A stretch of DNA of 64,000 nt from Pseudorasbora parva. Lineage: Eukaryota; Chordata; Actinopteri; Cypriniformes; Gobionidae. Where the stretch lies: assembly GCF_024679245.1 (NCBI RefSeq), contig NC_090187.1, positions 137,501 through 201,500 on the forward strand, written 5' to 3'. The notes beneath the pieces were generated by a model. That model was given only the letters and a program-made list of their open reading frames with translations. It was not told the origin of the DNA and searched no databases. Positions 28,901-59,919 of this stretch are shown one piece after another. The position numbers were made by a program, and so were the translations under genes. Within the stretch, counting starts at the first letter, position 1; each line of letters begins with the position of its first letter.

Positions 28901-31900
28901 CGATCTGAGCAAACACTCACACATAACACACCTGGAAACACCACGACCGATCTGGGCAAACACTCACACATAACACACCTGGAAACACCACGACCGATCT
29001 GGGCAAACACTCACACATAACACACCTGGAAACACCACGACCGATTATGGCAAACACTCACACATAACACACCTGGAAACACCACGACCGATCTGAGCAA
29101 ACACTCACACATAACACACCTGGAAACACCACGACTGATCTGGGCAAACACTCACACATAACACACCTGGAAACACCACGACTGATCTGAGCAAACACTC
29201 ACACGTAACACACCTGGAAACACCACGACCGATCTGAGCAAACACTCACACATAACACACCTGGAAACACCACGACTGATCTGAGCAAACACTCACACGT
29301 AACACACCTGGAAACACCACGACCGATCTGAGCAAACACTCACACATAACACACCTGGAAACACCACGACCGATCTGAGCAAACACTCACACGTAACACA
29401 CCTGGAAACACCACGACCGATCTGAGCAAACACTCACACATAACACACCTGGAAACACCACGACTGATCTGGGCAAACACTCACACATAACACACCTGGA
29501 AACACCACGACTGATCTGAGCAAACACTCACACGTAACACCCCTGGAAACACCACGACCGATCTGAGCAAACACTCACACATAACACACCTGGAAACACC
29601 ACGACTGATCTGAGCAAACACTCACACATAACACACCTGGAAACACCACGACCGATCTGAGCAAACACTCACACATAACACACCTGGAAACACCACGACC
29701 GATCTGAGCAAACACTCACACATAACACACCTGGAAACACCACGACCGATCTGAGCAAACACTCACACATAACACACCTGGAAACACCACGACCGATCTG
29801 AGCAAACACTCACACATAACACACCTGGAAACACCACGACCGATCTGGGCAAACACTCACACATAACACACCTGGAAACACCACGCCCGATCTGAGCAAA
29901 CACTCACACATAACACACCTGGAAACACCACGACTGCTCTGGGCAAACACTCACACATAACACACCTGGAAACACCACGACCGATCTGAGCAAACACTCA
30001 CACATAACACACCTGGAAACACCACGACCGATCTGAGCAAACACTCACACATAACACACCTGGAAACACCACGACCGATCTGAGCAAACACTCACACATA
30101 ACACACCTGGAAACACCACGACCGATTATGGCAAACACTCACACATAACACACCTGGAAACACCACGACCGATCTGAGCAAACACTCACACATAACACAC
30201 CTGGAAACACCACGACCGATCTGGGCAAACACTCACACGTAACACACCTGGAAACACCACGACCGATCTGAGCAAACACTCACACATAACACACCTGGAA
30301 ACACCACGACCGATCTGAGCAAACACTCACACATAACACACCTGGAAACACCACGACCGATCTGGGCAAACACTCACACATAACACACCTGGAAACACCA
30401 CGACCGATCTGAGCAAACACTCACACATAACACACCTGGAAACACCACGACCGATCTGACCAAACACTCACACATAACACACCTGGAAACACTACGACCG
30501 ATCTGAGCAAACACTCACACATAACACACCTGGAAACACCACGACCGATCTGAGCAAACACTCACACATAACACACCTGGAAACACCACGACCGATCTGA
30601 GCAAACACTCACACATAACACACCTGGAAACACCACGACCGATCTGGGCAAACACTCACACATAACACACCTGGAAACACCACGACCGATCTGAGCAAAC
30701 ACTCACACATAACACACCTGGAAACACCACGACCGATCTGAGCAAACACTCACACATAACACACCTGGAAACACCACGACCGATCTGAGCAAACACTCAC
30801 ACATAACACACCTGGAAACACTACGACTGATCTGGGCAAACACTCACACATAACACACCTGGAAACACCACGACCGATCTGACCAAACACTCACACATAA
30901 CACACCTGGAAACACCACGACTGATCTGGGCAAACACTCACACATAACACACCTGGAAACACCACGACCGATCTGAGCAAACACTCACACATAACACACC
31001 TGGAAACACCACGACCGATCTGACCAAACACTCACACATAACACACCTGGAAACACCACGACCGATCTGAGCAAACACTCACACATAACACACCTGGAAA
31101 CACCACGACCGATCTGAGCAAACACTCACACATAACACACCTGGAAACACTACGACTGATCTGGGCAAACACTCACACATAACACACCTGGAAACACCAC
31201 GACTGATCTGAGCAAACACTCACACATAACACACCTGGAAACACTACGACTGATCTGAGCAAACACTCACACATAACACACCTGGAAACACCACGACCGA
31301 TCTGAGCAAACACTCACACATAACACACCTGGAAACACTACGACTGATCTGGGCAAACACTCACACATAACACACCTGGAAACACCACGACTGATCTGAG
31401 CAAACACTCACACATAACACACCTGGAAACACCACGACCGATCTGAGCAAACACTCACACATAACACACCTGGAAACACTACGACTGATCTGGGCAAACA
31501 CTCACACATAACACACCTGGAAACACCACGACTGATCTGAGCAAACACTCACACATAACACACCTGGAAACACTACGACTGATCTGGGCAAACACTCACA
31601 CATAACACACCTGGAAACACCACGACTGATCTGAGCAAACACTCACACATAACACACCTGGAAACACTACGACTGATCTGGGCAAACACTCACACATAAC
31701 ACACCTGGAAACACCACGACCGATCTGGGCAAACACTCACACATAACACACCTGGAAACACCACGACTGATCTGGGCAAACACTCACACATAACACACCT
31801 GGAAACACCACGACCGATCTGAGCAAACACTCACACATAACACACCTGGAAACACCACGACCGATTATGGCAAACACTTACACATAAGCCGCTGTGTGTT

Positions 31901-31983
31901 ACAGCCGTGTTAATCACGCGTGTATGAGTGACAGAATGTGTTTGTGTGTTACAGCCATGTTAATGACGTGTATGTGTGACGGA

Positions 31984-32014
<31 letters not shown>

Positions 32015-32254
32015 AGCCGTGTTACGAGCGAGTGAAGGGTTGGCTGCAGGAGAATCTGGTGGCGCTGTGGATCTTTGCGCTCTGCACGGCTCTCACACAG
32101 GTACTAAACCCTTCACAGCACAATGATCAATCTATAATAAAGAGCTCTGCTATTGATCATCATTTACTTGCGTTTGTGTTTGCAGATCCTGGGGCTCGTG
32201 TTCTCCATGACCATATTCTGCCATGCGGTGAAAGTGGACACGTTCTATGCATAG
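1735..32254 (+). CDS. tspan4: Tetraspanin-4 gene, exons 2-7 (5' incomplete)
   Basis: Four-pass membrane protein of the tetraspanin family, which organises membrane microdomains with integrins and other partners. Six exons (1735-1926, 5864-5938, 23304-23405, 23490-23621, 32017-32100, 32186-32254) join in frame to 217 codons plus stop. With about 21 residues from an exon 1 that should lie before the window, the total of about 238 matches mammalian TSPAN4. Visible parts are the end of TM1, a short EC1, TM2 ending in [14 protein letters not shown]3, a large extracellular loop with the CCG signature (FRCCGV), PDSCC, a further Cys in DNCG and PCY (six Cys in all), and TM4. Possible N-glycosylation sites are NHT and NAT. 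The loop ([18 protein letters not shown]) fits TSPAN4 better than its close paralogue TSPAN9. Introns 3 and 5 are swollen to 17.4 and 8.4 kb by arrays and transposons, while introns 4 and 6 are only 84 and 85 bp. The a or b fish copy cannot be told. Confidence 0.93.
1927..3689 (+). other. tspan4 intron 2, first part
   Basis: Intronic, unique-looking, AT-rich sequence. A 99-codon frame on the - strand at 2257-2556 has no family I recognise, and no RNA gene was seen. Confidence 0.6.
3690..4302. repeat. 19-bp minisatellite, ~32 copies
   Basis: The unit is close to GTAGATGGAGGTATGGCCT, with A/G and G/T variants and two 6-bp GAGATG insertions near 3849 and 4026. Since 19 leaves remainder 1 on division by 3, each frame reads the same 19-residue cycle, producing long false - strand frames. 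Confidence 0.95.
4320..4680 (+). mobile_element. Retroelement 3' end (SINE- or LINE-like)
   Basis: The 3' text AAAGCGCTTTGAGTGCCTAG and GCGCTATATAAATGAATTAT (near 4615-4665) is a dispersed tail common in fish genomes. The body from about 4320 has no intact frame. The family is not assigned. Confidence 0.5.
4797..5182. repeat. (GGGAT)n pentanucleotide array
   Basis: About 75 units of GGGAT with occasional GGGATT, framed by AGGAT units at both ends (AGGATAGGAT). The G-runs every 5 nt on the + strand can form G-quadruplexes. Overlapping frames of GWDGM or SHPIP are artefacts. Confidence 0.95.
5190..5530 (-). mobile_element. Non-LTR retrotransposon RT C-terminal fragment
   Basis: The - strand reads [28 protein letters not shown] and then, in another frame, [16 protein letters not shown], the end of a LINE reverse-transcriptase region. 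The GGGAT array abuts its downstream end at DTLY, so the array may have grown inside the element. It is broken by frameshifts. Confidence 0.65.
5531..5863 (+). other. tspan4 intron 2, end
   Basis: Plain AT-rich intron leading to a normal polypyrimidine tract (5831-5860). Nothing else is seen. Confidence 0.6.
5864..5938 (+). CDS. tspan4: tspan4 exon 3: TM3
   Basis: 25 codons, leucine-rich TM3 with a conserved internal glutamate and ending FFAYQDQ. The acceptor is TTTTTGCAG and the donor GTACGT. The 75-nt size equals the tetraspanin exon that encodes TM3 in mammals. Confidence 0.92.
5939..6434 (+). other. tspan4 intron 3, start
   Basis: AT-rich unique intronic sequence. No gene or clear repeat is seen. 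Confidence 0.6.
6435..7384. mobile_element. Possible DNA transposon with short terminal inverted repeats
   Basis: The left end reads GGCCTGTTGC and the right end is the inverse of GGCCTGTTTA. The interior has no transposase frame and holds another retroelement tail (6766-6965). The ends resemble Harbinger-type fish elements. I see no clear target duplication, so this is tentative. Confidence 0.4.
6766..6965 (-). mobile_element. Retroelement 3' tail with (AATC)n start
   Basis: AATCAATCAATCAATCAACT followed by TTATTTATATAGCGC and CAAAGCAGCTTCACAG is the inverted tail of a widespread fish non-LTR element. The AATC run is its terminal repeat. No coding portion remains. Confidence 0.5.
7385..7912 (+). 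other. tspan4 intron 3, unique stretch
   Basis: Intronic sequence between the inverted-repeat element and the Gypsy element. Nothing recognisable is seen. Confidence 0.55.
8090..15150. repeat. 40/42-bp minisatellite within the LTR, ~175 copies
   Basis: The unit begins GATCAGAACAACAGGAACTC and continues TGACCAAAAACTCCAGACTG. A 2-bp longer form carries CGAAGAAAC, and variants alternate T/G, G/A and AGACTG/CACTG. Frames repeating [12 protein letters not shown] on the - strand are by-products. Blocks are duplicated at higher order. Confidence 0.95.
8349..12560. repeat. 2108-bp higher-order tandem duplication
   Basis: The variant order in 8349-10456 reappears at a constant offset of 2108 bp, shown for example by identical 234-residue frames at 8831-9535 and 10939-11643. 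One visible difference is AACG versus AGCG near 8357/10465. A third partial block (12600-13260) follows, and a 766-bp offset copy is seen at 13581/14347. Confidence 0.85.
15263..15800 (-). pseudogene. Gypsy integrase C-terminus and chromodomain
   Basis: On the - strand 15425-15778 reads [20 protein letters not shown] and [15 protein letters not shown], the integrase C-terminal fold of chromoviruses. Past a frame break, 15290-15400 reads [20 protein letters not shown] and [12 protein letters not shown], a chromodomain that in this family targets insertion to chromatin. Stops and frameshifts make it non-functional. Confidence 0.82.
16159..16183 (+). repeat. (GGGA)n short G-quadruplex-prone run
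   Basis: Six GGGA units in a row within the decayed pol region of the Gypsy element. Confidence 0.9.
16435..16700 (-). pseudogene. Gypsy RNase H fragment
   Basis: The - strand reads [20 protein letters not shown] and then [20 protein letters not shown] and [15 protein letters not shown], the RNase H region of Ty3/Gypsy pol. It is cut off at about 16710, where the LTR fragment begins, marking an internal deletion. Sequence between it and the integrase (15800-16435) is decayed pol. Confidence 0.8.
16718..16798 (-). repeat. 5' LTR fragment of the Gypsy element
   Basis: About 80 bp matching 15178-15262, including GGGTTGCTG, CTTGGCTGTCTC and GCAGGTCTG on the - strand. It starts TGTCACGG and is truncated at 16718. 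Confidence 0.8.
16917..20625. repeat. 61-bp minisatellite with GT runs, ~60 copies
   Basis: The unit reads GGATGTAATCTGGAGTTAGG and GTTAGTGATAATAATGAGCT, then TTATTGACGGAG and a GT run of 3-6 units, so the period slips by 2 bp. It contains TTAGGGTTAG. It lies in tspan4 intron 3, about 120 bp after the Gypsy element. Frames repeating [11 protein letters not shown] are artefacts. Confidence 0.95.
20640..22430 (+). other. tspan4 intron 3, unique stretch
   Basis: About 1.8 kb of AT-rich intronic sequence without a convincing gene. The 91-codon frame at 22126-22401 has no recognisable motif. Confidence 0.6.
22430..22740 (-). mobile_element. Non-LTR RT fragment
   Basis: The - strand reads [20 protein letters not shown] and [13 protein letters not shown], and after a frame break [17 protein letters not shown]. 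This is the conserved RT core of L2/CR1-type LINEs. It is 5' and 3' truncated. Confidence 0.75.
22760..23205 (+). mobile_element. Dispersed fish repeat with retroelement-like tail
   Basis: The text CCAAGGGTTTCCTCTATTCC and GGGTTCTTGCCTCTGTC, ending AAAGCTGCTTTGAAACAG and ACAGGTGACGTGAC, matches the style of a repeat common in cypriniform genomes. There is no coding frame. Confidence 0.55.
23304..23405 (+). CDS. tspan4: tspan4 exon 4: start of large extracellular loop
   Basis: 34 codons, [16 protein letters not shown] through [10 protein letters not shown]. The DLKKGL and NAW motifs are typical of the TSPAN4/TSPAN9 pair. The acceptor is TTGTAG and the donor GTGAGT. The following intron is only 84 bp, the ordinary size before array expansion in its neighbours. 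Confidence 0.93.
23490..23621 (+). CDS. tspan4: tspan4 exon 5: EC2 with CCG motif
   Basis: 44 codons. It carries FRCCGV (the tetraspanin CCG signature), NHT and NAT sequons, PDSCC and a further Cys in DNCG, and ends PGTWWTA. The donor is GTAAGA at 23622. A 47-bp minisatellite begins only about 5 nt into the intron. Confidence 0.94.
23627..31888. repeat. 47-bp minisatellite filling tspan4 intron 5, ~175 copies
   Basis: The unit is GAAACACCACGACCGATCTG, AGCAAACACTCACACATAAC, ACACCTG. Variants are C/T in GAC[C/T]GAT, A/G in CTG[A/G]GC, ATAAC/GTAAC and a GATTATGG form (28242, 29041, 30122, 31862). It begins about 5 nt after the exon 5 donor and ends about 130 nt before the exon 6 acceptor. Confidence 0.96.
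31889..32016 (+). promoter_or_regulatory. tspan4: Triplicated 3' splice site before tspan4 exon 6
   Basis: TGTGTGTTACAGCCGTGTTA occurs near 31893, again as TGTGTTACAGCCATGTTA near 31947, and as the genuine site ending at 32016. The two upstream copies read Pro-Cys (or Pro-Cys-like CCATGT) and then TAA, so their use would truncate the protein. Confidence 0.75.
32017..32100 (+). CDS. tspan4: tspan4 exon 6: last EC2 cysteine and TM4 start
   Basis: 28 codons starting [14 protein letters not shown]. It supplies the last EC2 Cys and the first part of TM4 ([11 protein letters not shown]). The acceptor TTACAG follows a GT run. Two imperfect copies of the same acceptor plus exon start lie 66 and 123 bp or so upstream but run into a stop. 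The donor is GTACTA at 32101. Confidence 0.93.
32186..32254 (+). CDS. tspan4: tspan4 exon 7: TM4 end, C-terminal tail, stop
   Basis: 22 codons and [15 protein letters not shown] completes TM4, followed by the short cytosolic tail [10 protein letters not shown], close to the TSPAN4 tail. The acceptor is TTTGCAG. The 3' UTR follows. Confidence 0.93.
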   Translation: MLGLVFSMTIFCHAVKVDTFYA

Positions 32255-32640
32255 AGCCGCGGTTCAGGACCAACCATTTCAGCCGTTTCTGCTTCATCTT
32301 CGTCTTTATCGCTGTAGCAATCGATTGTGACATTTTGCTAACACTCTGCTATTTGCAACATGGTTTTATAATTCAATTCAACAAAAAGAAATGCAAATGG
32401 CTCTTTATTGTGATTATTTACTGGACAATTCGTCCATTTGTGAAGAAAATATAGCAAAATTAATCTACAGTAACTAATGTCAGGATTTTATATTTGTACA
32501 ATTTCATATTAATACGTATATGAACAACAGCCATTTATATTTACTCAGAGTGCTCTCAGTAGATTCAAAAGGCAAGATGTTTAGATCACATGTTGGTAGA
32601 TCTGAGACAGCGTTCATGAATAAAACAGAAGGAAGACTTG
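32255..32640 (+). other. tspan4: tspan4 3' UTR, at least
   Basis: Non-coding, moderately AT-rich sequence after the stop. The first good poly(A) signal on this strand is AATAAA at 32619-32624, so a short 3' UTR of about 385 nt is likely. The true cleavage site is not visible. Confidence 0.5.
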
Positions 32641-34463
32641 AGCCCTGAAGGCTGTTCCTCAAGGATAATTCAGTGAAAGAGCCACATATAAGCTCAGTTT
32701 ACTACATCTACATTACAGGGGCGGAGAACTACTGGAGCAGAATGGTGTTGTTTTCTTTTTTTTTCTTAACAATGGTTTAAAGGCGTAAATATGAAGTTTA
32801 TCATTTTATAACACTTTTTTTTCCAATAATTTATTTGAACATGTAGTACATTAGTAGATTCAACTGCTTCATTATAATCCGGCCATCACTTGTTAATGTT
32901 ATTATTGGTTTCTGATGTTGTTACATTTATTAAATACTTAACACCTGATTTTTCACAGTTCTGAAACGTGTGTTTGCTAGTGTGTTGGAGAGGATTCTGG
33001 ATGTTAAAATAGGGGTTGGGAAGCACTAGCTGCACCTGTCAATCACTGCTTCAAGCTGGATCTGTTTTACTTTCCCCTAACATTCACAGTCTCGAGGTCC
33101 TGTGTGTCAGATTTGGGAACAGAGCTCAAGAACGACTCCTTTAGGGCCACTTTGCTCCCTTGATGTGCACTTTTGCCAAATCTGCACCGAAGTACGGACT
33201 CGGAGCATTCATGGAGCCGGAGGAGGAAGAGAAGGAGGAAGATGAGGAAGAAGAGGAAGAGAAGGTGGAAGAGGAAGAAGAGGTAGAGGAGGAAGAATAG
33301 GAAGAGGAAGAATAGGAAGAGGAGCAAGAGTCGATGAGTGTTCACACAGATAAAGATGACCATACACAATCAAATGCAACTGACTTTTTTAGGTTATTAC
33401 GGTTTCTATTTTTTCTAAAATCTGATAAACATGAAAGCCAGATGTTGTACAGAAGACTGGTGCCACCTACTGGTGTACGGAAGCATCTACAGCACTTCCT
33501 CAACTGACGGATCTGCTGAGTCTGGGGCTGCTTCATCCACAGCATGACATTCAGCCGAAGATTTCTAAAGAGAAAACAGACTCTCTGGGCATCTTTGCCA
33601 TTTTGCGTAATTCAAATTGAATTTTTCTAACATAACTTCATTGTGCTTGAGCTCTCTATTAAACAAATGACACTTGCTTTGATATTGTATTATCTTCTGC
33701 AATGCCATTCTCACATTTAAAGAGTGAGTTGTGTCCTGATGATGTGTCCTGATCTGAGCATGAATGAGTGCCACAGCAATGTGTAATAGTAATGCAAAAC
33801 ACTAAATATGGTTACTCTTATTGTGGTTTATGGATCTGGTCTGTCCTGGATCCTCGGAGCAAGGACTCTGGCCTTATGTGTCATGTCATTCTGAATTTAT
33901 TTCTATGATTATCAAGGAACTGAACTTATGATCAAAAGTCCATCTCTAATATGCACACCTGTGTGACATATAAATAAATCTTTACAAATATTAGTGGATG
34001 TGGTTGCTTATTATGGCCAGTTGTTACAGCATTATCATGATGTTTTAACACAGTTGGGGTTATTTTATATCTCACACACTCACACCCTTTCTCCGGACAG
34101 AAGCCGAAGTCTGTCGTGATGTTTCTGAACATAACCCACGCCCAGTATCTGCTGCTGTTATGTTTTTGATGTATACATGAATGAATTTATGGTAAGTGGG
34201 TCTTGAATACTGATCAGGCTCCATACAATATGCATCAAATGTGTCTTCCATTACAGCTTCACAGAAGTGATCAATAATTCATCCTGATTTCCCTTCTGCT
34301 GTAATAAATCACCTCGGTCACGTCTTTCCAGAAGAATGATGAATATTGCACGAGGCCAGATCAATTTGTCGGCATGTGTGAGTAGAATTAGGTTTTTGTT
34401 TTTAATAACTGTTTCAAGGGATTTTCTGTGAACATGAACAAACGGCCATTCTCATGGGAAAAA
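32641..34463. other. Intergenic region between tspan4 and ddb1, part 1
   Basis: AT-rich sequence with a purine-rich GAGGAA tract at 33216-33334. The tract encodes only short Glu-rich runs and is not a credible gene. No RNA gene is seen. Confidence 0.55.
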
Positions 34464-37400
34464 ATTATATCACATGCATCTGTTATTACATCACATGCAT
34501 CTGTTATTATATCACATGTATCTGTTATTACATCACATGCATCTGTTATTATATCACATGCATCCATTATATCACATGCATCCCTTATTATATCACATGC
34601 ATCCATTATATGACATGCATCCGTTATTATATCACATGCATCTGTTATTACATCACATGCATCTGTTATTATATCACATGCATCTGTTATTATATCACAT
34701 GCATCCATTATATCACATGCATCTGTTATTATATCACATGCATCCGTTATTATATCACATGCATCTGTTATTATATCACATGCATCCGTTATTATATCAC
34801 ATGCATCTGTTATTATATCACATGCATCCATTATATCACATGCATCTGTTATTATATCACATGCATCCATTATATCACATGCATCCATTATATCACATGC
34901 ATCTGTTATTATATCACATGCATCCATATCACATGCATCCGTTATTATATCACATGCATCTGTTATTATATCACATGCATCTGTTATTACATCACATGCA
35001 TCTGTTATTATATCACATGCATCCATTATTATATCACATGCATCCATTATTTCACATGCATCCATTATATCACATGCATCCGTTATTATATCACATGCAT
35101 CTGTTATTATATCACATGCATCCATTATATCACATGCATCCGTTATTATATCACATGCATCCATTATATCACATGCATCCGTTATTATATCACATGCATC
35201 TGTTATTATATCACATGCATCCGTTATTATATCACATGCATCTGTTAATATATCACATGCATCCGTTATTATATCACATGCATCCATTATTATATCACAT
35301 GCATCTGTTATTACATCACATGCATCCATTATATCACATGCATCTGTTATTACATCACATGCATCTGTTATTATATCACATGCATCCATTATATCACATG
35401 CATCCGTTATTATATCACATGCATCCATTATATGACATGCATCCGTTATTATATCACATGCATCCGTTATTATATCACATGCATCCATTATATCACATGC
35501 ATCCGTTATTATATCACATGCATCCATTATATCACATGCATCCGTTATTATATCACATGCATCCATTATATGACATGCATCCGTTATTATATCACATGCA
35601 TCCATTATATCACATGCATCCGTTATTATATCACATGCATCTGTTATTATATCACACGCATCTGTTATTATATCACATGCATCCGTTATTATATCACATG
35701 CATCCGTTATTATATCACATGCATCTGTTATTATATCACATGCATCTGTTATTATATCACATGCATCCATTATATCACATGCATCCATTATATCACATGC
35801 ATCCATTATATCACATGCATCTGTTATTATATCACATGCATCCATATCACATGCATCCGTTATTATATCACATGCATCTGTTATTATATCACATGCATCT
35901 GTTATTACATCACATGCATCTGTTATTATATCACATGCATCCATTATATCACATGCATCCGTTATTATATCACATGCATCCGTTATTATATCACATGCAT
36001 CCATTATATCACATGCATCCGTTATTATATCACATGCATCCATTATATCACATGCATCCGTTATTATATCACATGAATCCATTATATCACATGCATCCGT
36101 TATTATATCACATGCATCCATTATATCACATGCATCCGTTATTATATCACATGCATCCATTATATCACATGCATCCATTATATCACATGCATCCGTTATT
36201 ATATCACATGCATCTGTTATTATATCACATGCATCCATTATATCACATGCATCCGTTATTATATCACATGCATCCATTATATCACATGCATCCATTATTA
36301 TATCACATGCATCCATTATATCACATGCATCCATTATTATATCACATGCATCTGTTATTATATCACATGCATTATTATATCACATGCATCCGTTATTATA
36401 TCACATGCATCCGTTATTATATCACATGCATCCATTATATCACATGCATCCGTTATTATATCACATGCATCCGTTATTATATCACATGCATCTGTTATTA
36501 TATCACATGCATCCGTTATTATATCACATGCATCCATTATTATATCACATGCATCCGTTATTATATCACATGCATCCATTATATCACATGCATCTGTTAT
36601 TATATCACATGCATCCGTTATTATATCACATGCATCCATTATATCACATGCATCTGTTATTATATCACATGCATCCGTTATTATATCACATGCATCTGTT
36701 ATTATATCACATGCATCCGTTATTATATCACATGCATCTGTTATTATATCACATGCATCCGTTATTATATCACATGCATCCGTTATTATATCACATGCAT
36801 CCGTTATTATATCACATGCATCTGTTATTATATCACATGCATCCGTTATTATATCACATGCATCTGTTATTATATCACATGCATCCATATCACATGCATC
36901 CGTTATTATATCACATGCATCTGTTATTATATCACATGCATCTGTTATTATATCACATGCATCCGTTATTATATCACATGCATCCGTTATTATATCACAT
37001 GCATCCGTTATTATATCACATGCATCCATTATATCACATGCATCCGTTATTATATCACATGCATCCGTTATTATATCACATGCATCCGTTATTATATCAC
37101 ATGCATCCGTTATTATATTACATGCATCCGTTATTATATCACATGCATCTGTTATTATATCACATGCATCTGTTATTATATCACATGCATCTGTTATTAT
37201 ATCACATGCATCCGTTATTATATCACATGCATCTGTTATTATATCACATGCATCCGTTATTATATCACATGCATCTGTTATTATATCACATGCATCCGTT
37301 ATTATATCACATGCATCCGTTATTATATCACATGCATCCGTTATTATATCACATGCATCTATTATATCACATGCATCCGTTATTATATCACATGCATCTG

Positions 37401-38062
37401 TTATTATATCACATGCATCCATATCACATGCATCCGTTATTATATCACATGCATCTGTTATTACATCACATGCATCCGTTATTATATCACATGCATCTGT
37501 TATTATATCACATGCATCCATTATATCACATGCATCCGTTATTATATCACATGCATCCGTTATTATATCACATGCATCCGTTATTATATCACATGCATCC
37601 GTTATTATATCACATGCATCCGTTATTATATCACATGCATCCGTTATTATATCACATGCATCCGTTATTATATCACATGCATCTGTTATTATATCACATG
37701 CATCTGTTATTATATCACATGCATCTGTTATTATATCACATGCATCTGTTATTATATCACATGCATCCGTTATTATATCACATGCATCCGTTATTATATC
37801 ACATGCATCTGTTATTATATCACATGCATCTGTTATTATACCACATGCATCCGTTATTATATCACATGCATCTGTTATTATATCACATGCATCCGTTATT
37901 ATATCACATGCATCTGTTATTATATCACATGCATCCGTTATTATATCACATGCATCTGTTATTACATCACATGCATCTGTTATTATATCACATGCATCTG
38001 TTATTATATCACATGCATCCGTTATTATATCACATGCATCCGTTATTATATCACATGCATGT
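34464..38062. repeat. 21/18/15-bp satellite-like array, ~180 copies
   Basis: The main unit is ATCCGTTATTATATCACATGC (T or C at position 4). Shorter 18-bp (ATCCATTATATCACATGC) and 15-bp (ATCCATATCACATGC) forms are interspersed. All lengths are multiples of three, so frames stay open for up to 1196 residues on + and 648 on -. These are low-complexity artefacts. The array lies in the intergenic gap between two converging genes. Confidence 0.96.
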
Positions 38063-38462
38063 AGGTCGATTGTGATTGGTCCGTGTTAGTGCTGGCCTTC
38101 TGGAGTCACATTTTGCTAAACTCTTGATTTTCTCTTTGCTCGCTTCTACTCATAATAAAATCATGCACACTCAAATCAATATTTCATGTCCATTTATTTA
38201 TTAATGAAGAGGTCATGTAATACGCAGGATAATGTACAGTCAGCCTCAGCTCTGAGATCTGGGTTTATTGCACAATAATGCCCGTCTGACGGCACATTAC
38301 GCATTCAAGACTGACATCCCTCACCAGAGACAGGAGATTACATTACGACCAAACTCGTTTCTACTGTAATGTGCTTTTATTGAAAGCCTCTCACACACAC
38401 ACACACACTCACACACACACACACACCATAAAACGCAACAGGCCCAAAGTACTGAAGGAAAC
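38063..38462. other. Intergenic region, part 2, with CA run
   Basis: Unique sequence after the 21-bp array, with a CA microsatellite at 38393-38427. It ends at the ddb1 poly(A) signal. Confidence 0.6.
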
Positions 38463-38669
38463 TTTATTAAAATAAAAGAAGGAACAGAGAAACATCACGA
38501 TGGCAAACGCTTCACTAAACTCCTGCAGATCAGTGCTGCTCGTCTGTGCGCTCGCAGGACAAACGTGAGCGGTGCATGAGGCTGTGAGGGACTCAATTCA
38601 TTCTACAGCAGTGAAGCGCAGCCTCTGGTTTATGTATATCTATGTACAGATCTGTGGCGCTGTGATTGG
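38463..38669 (-). other. ddb1: ddb1 3' UTR with poly(A) signal
   Basis: Sequence after the ddb1 stop. On the - strand AATAAA lies at 38468-38463, about 200 nt after the stop, giving a short 3' UTR. Cleavage is probably near 38445. The CA run at 38393-38427 lies beyond it. Confidence 0.65.
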
Positions 38670-59780
<21,111 letters not shown>

Positions 59781-59919
59781 CTACAGGAGAAACACACAGA
59801 TCTGAGTGTGTGTGTGTGTGTGTAGCCTGGTAATCCCTACGTTATGGGGACAAAATGTCTCCACAAAGATGGCAATATCAGAAATCCTTGTCCTTGTGGG
59901 GACATTTTTAGGTCAGATT

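Noticed and set aside
23627..31888. CRISPR-like array
   Set aside because: Units follow each other with no unique spacers, in a vertebrate intron. It is a minisatellite.
32101..32454. Read-through frame beyond tspan4 exon 6
   Set aside because: The GTACTA donor and TTTGCAG acceptor give exon 7 with the known C-terminus, so the longer frame is intron and UTR.
33216..33334. Glu-rich small protein
   Set aside because: Purine tract only. The frame is about 30 codons with no flanking coding signal.
34474..38064. 1196-residue + frame (MHPLLYH repeats) and 648-residue - frame (ITDACDI repeats)
   Set aside because: They are open only because the 21/18/15-bp units are multiples of three. Several frames on both strands are open at once and no domain is present.
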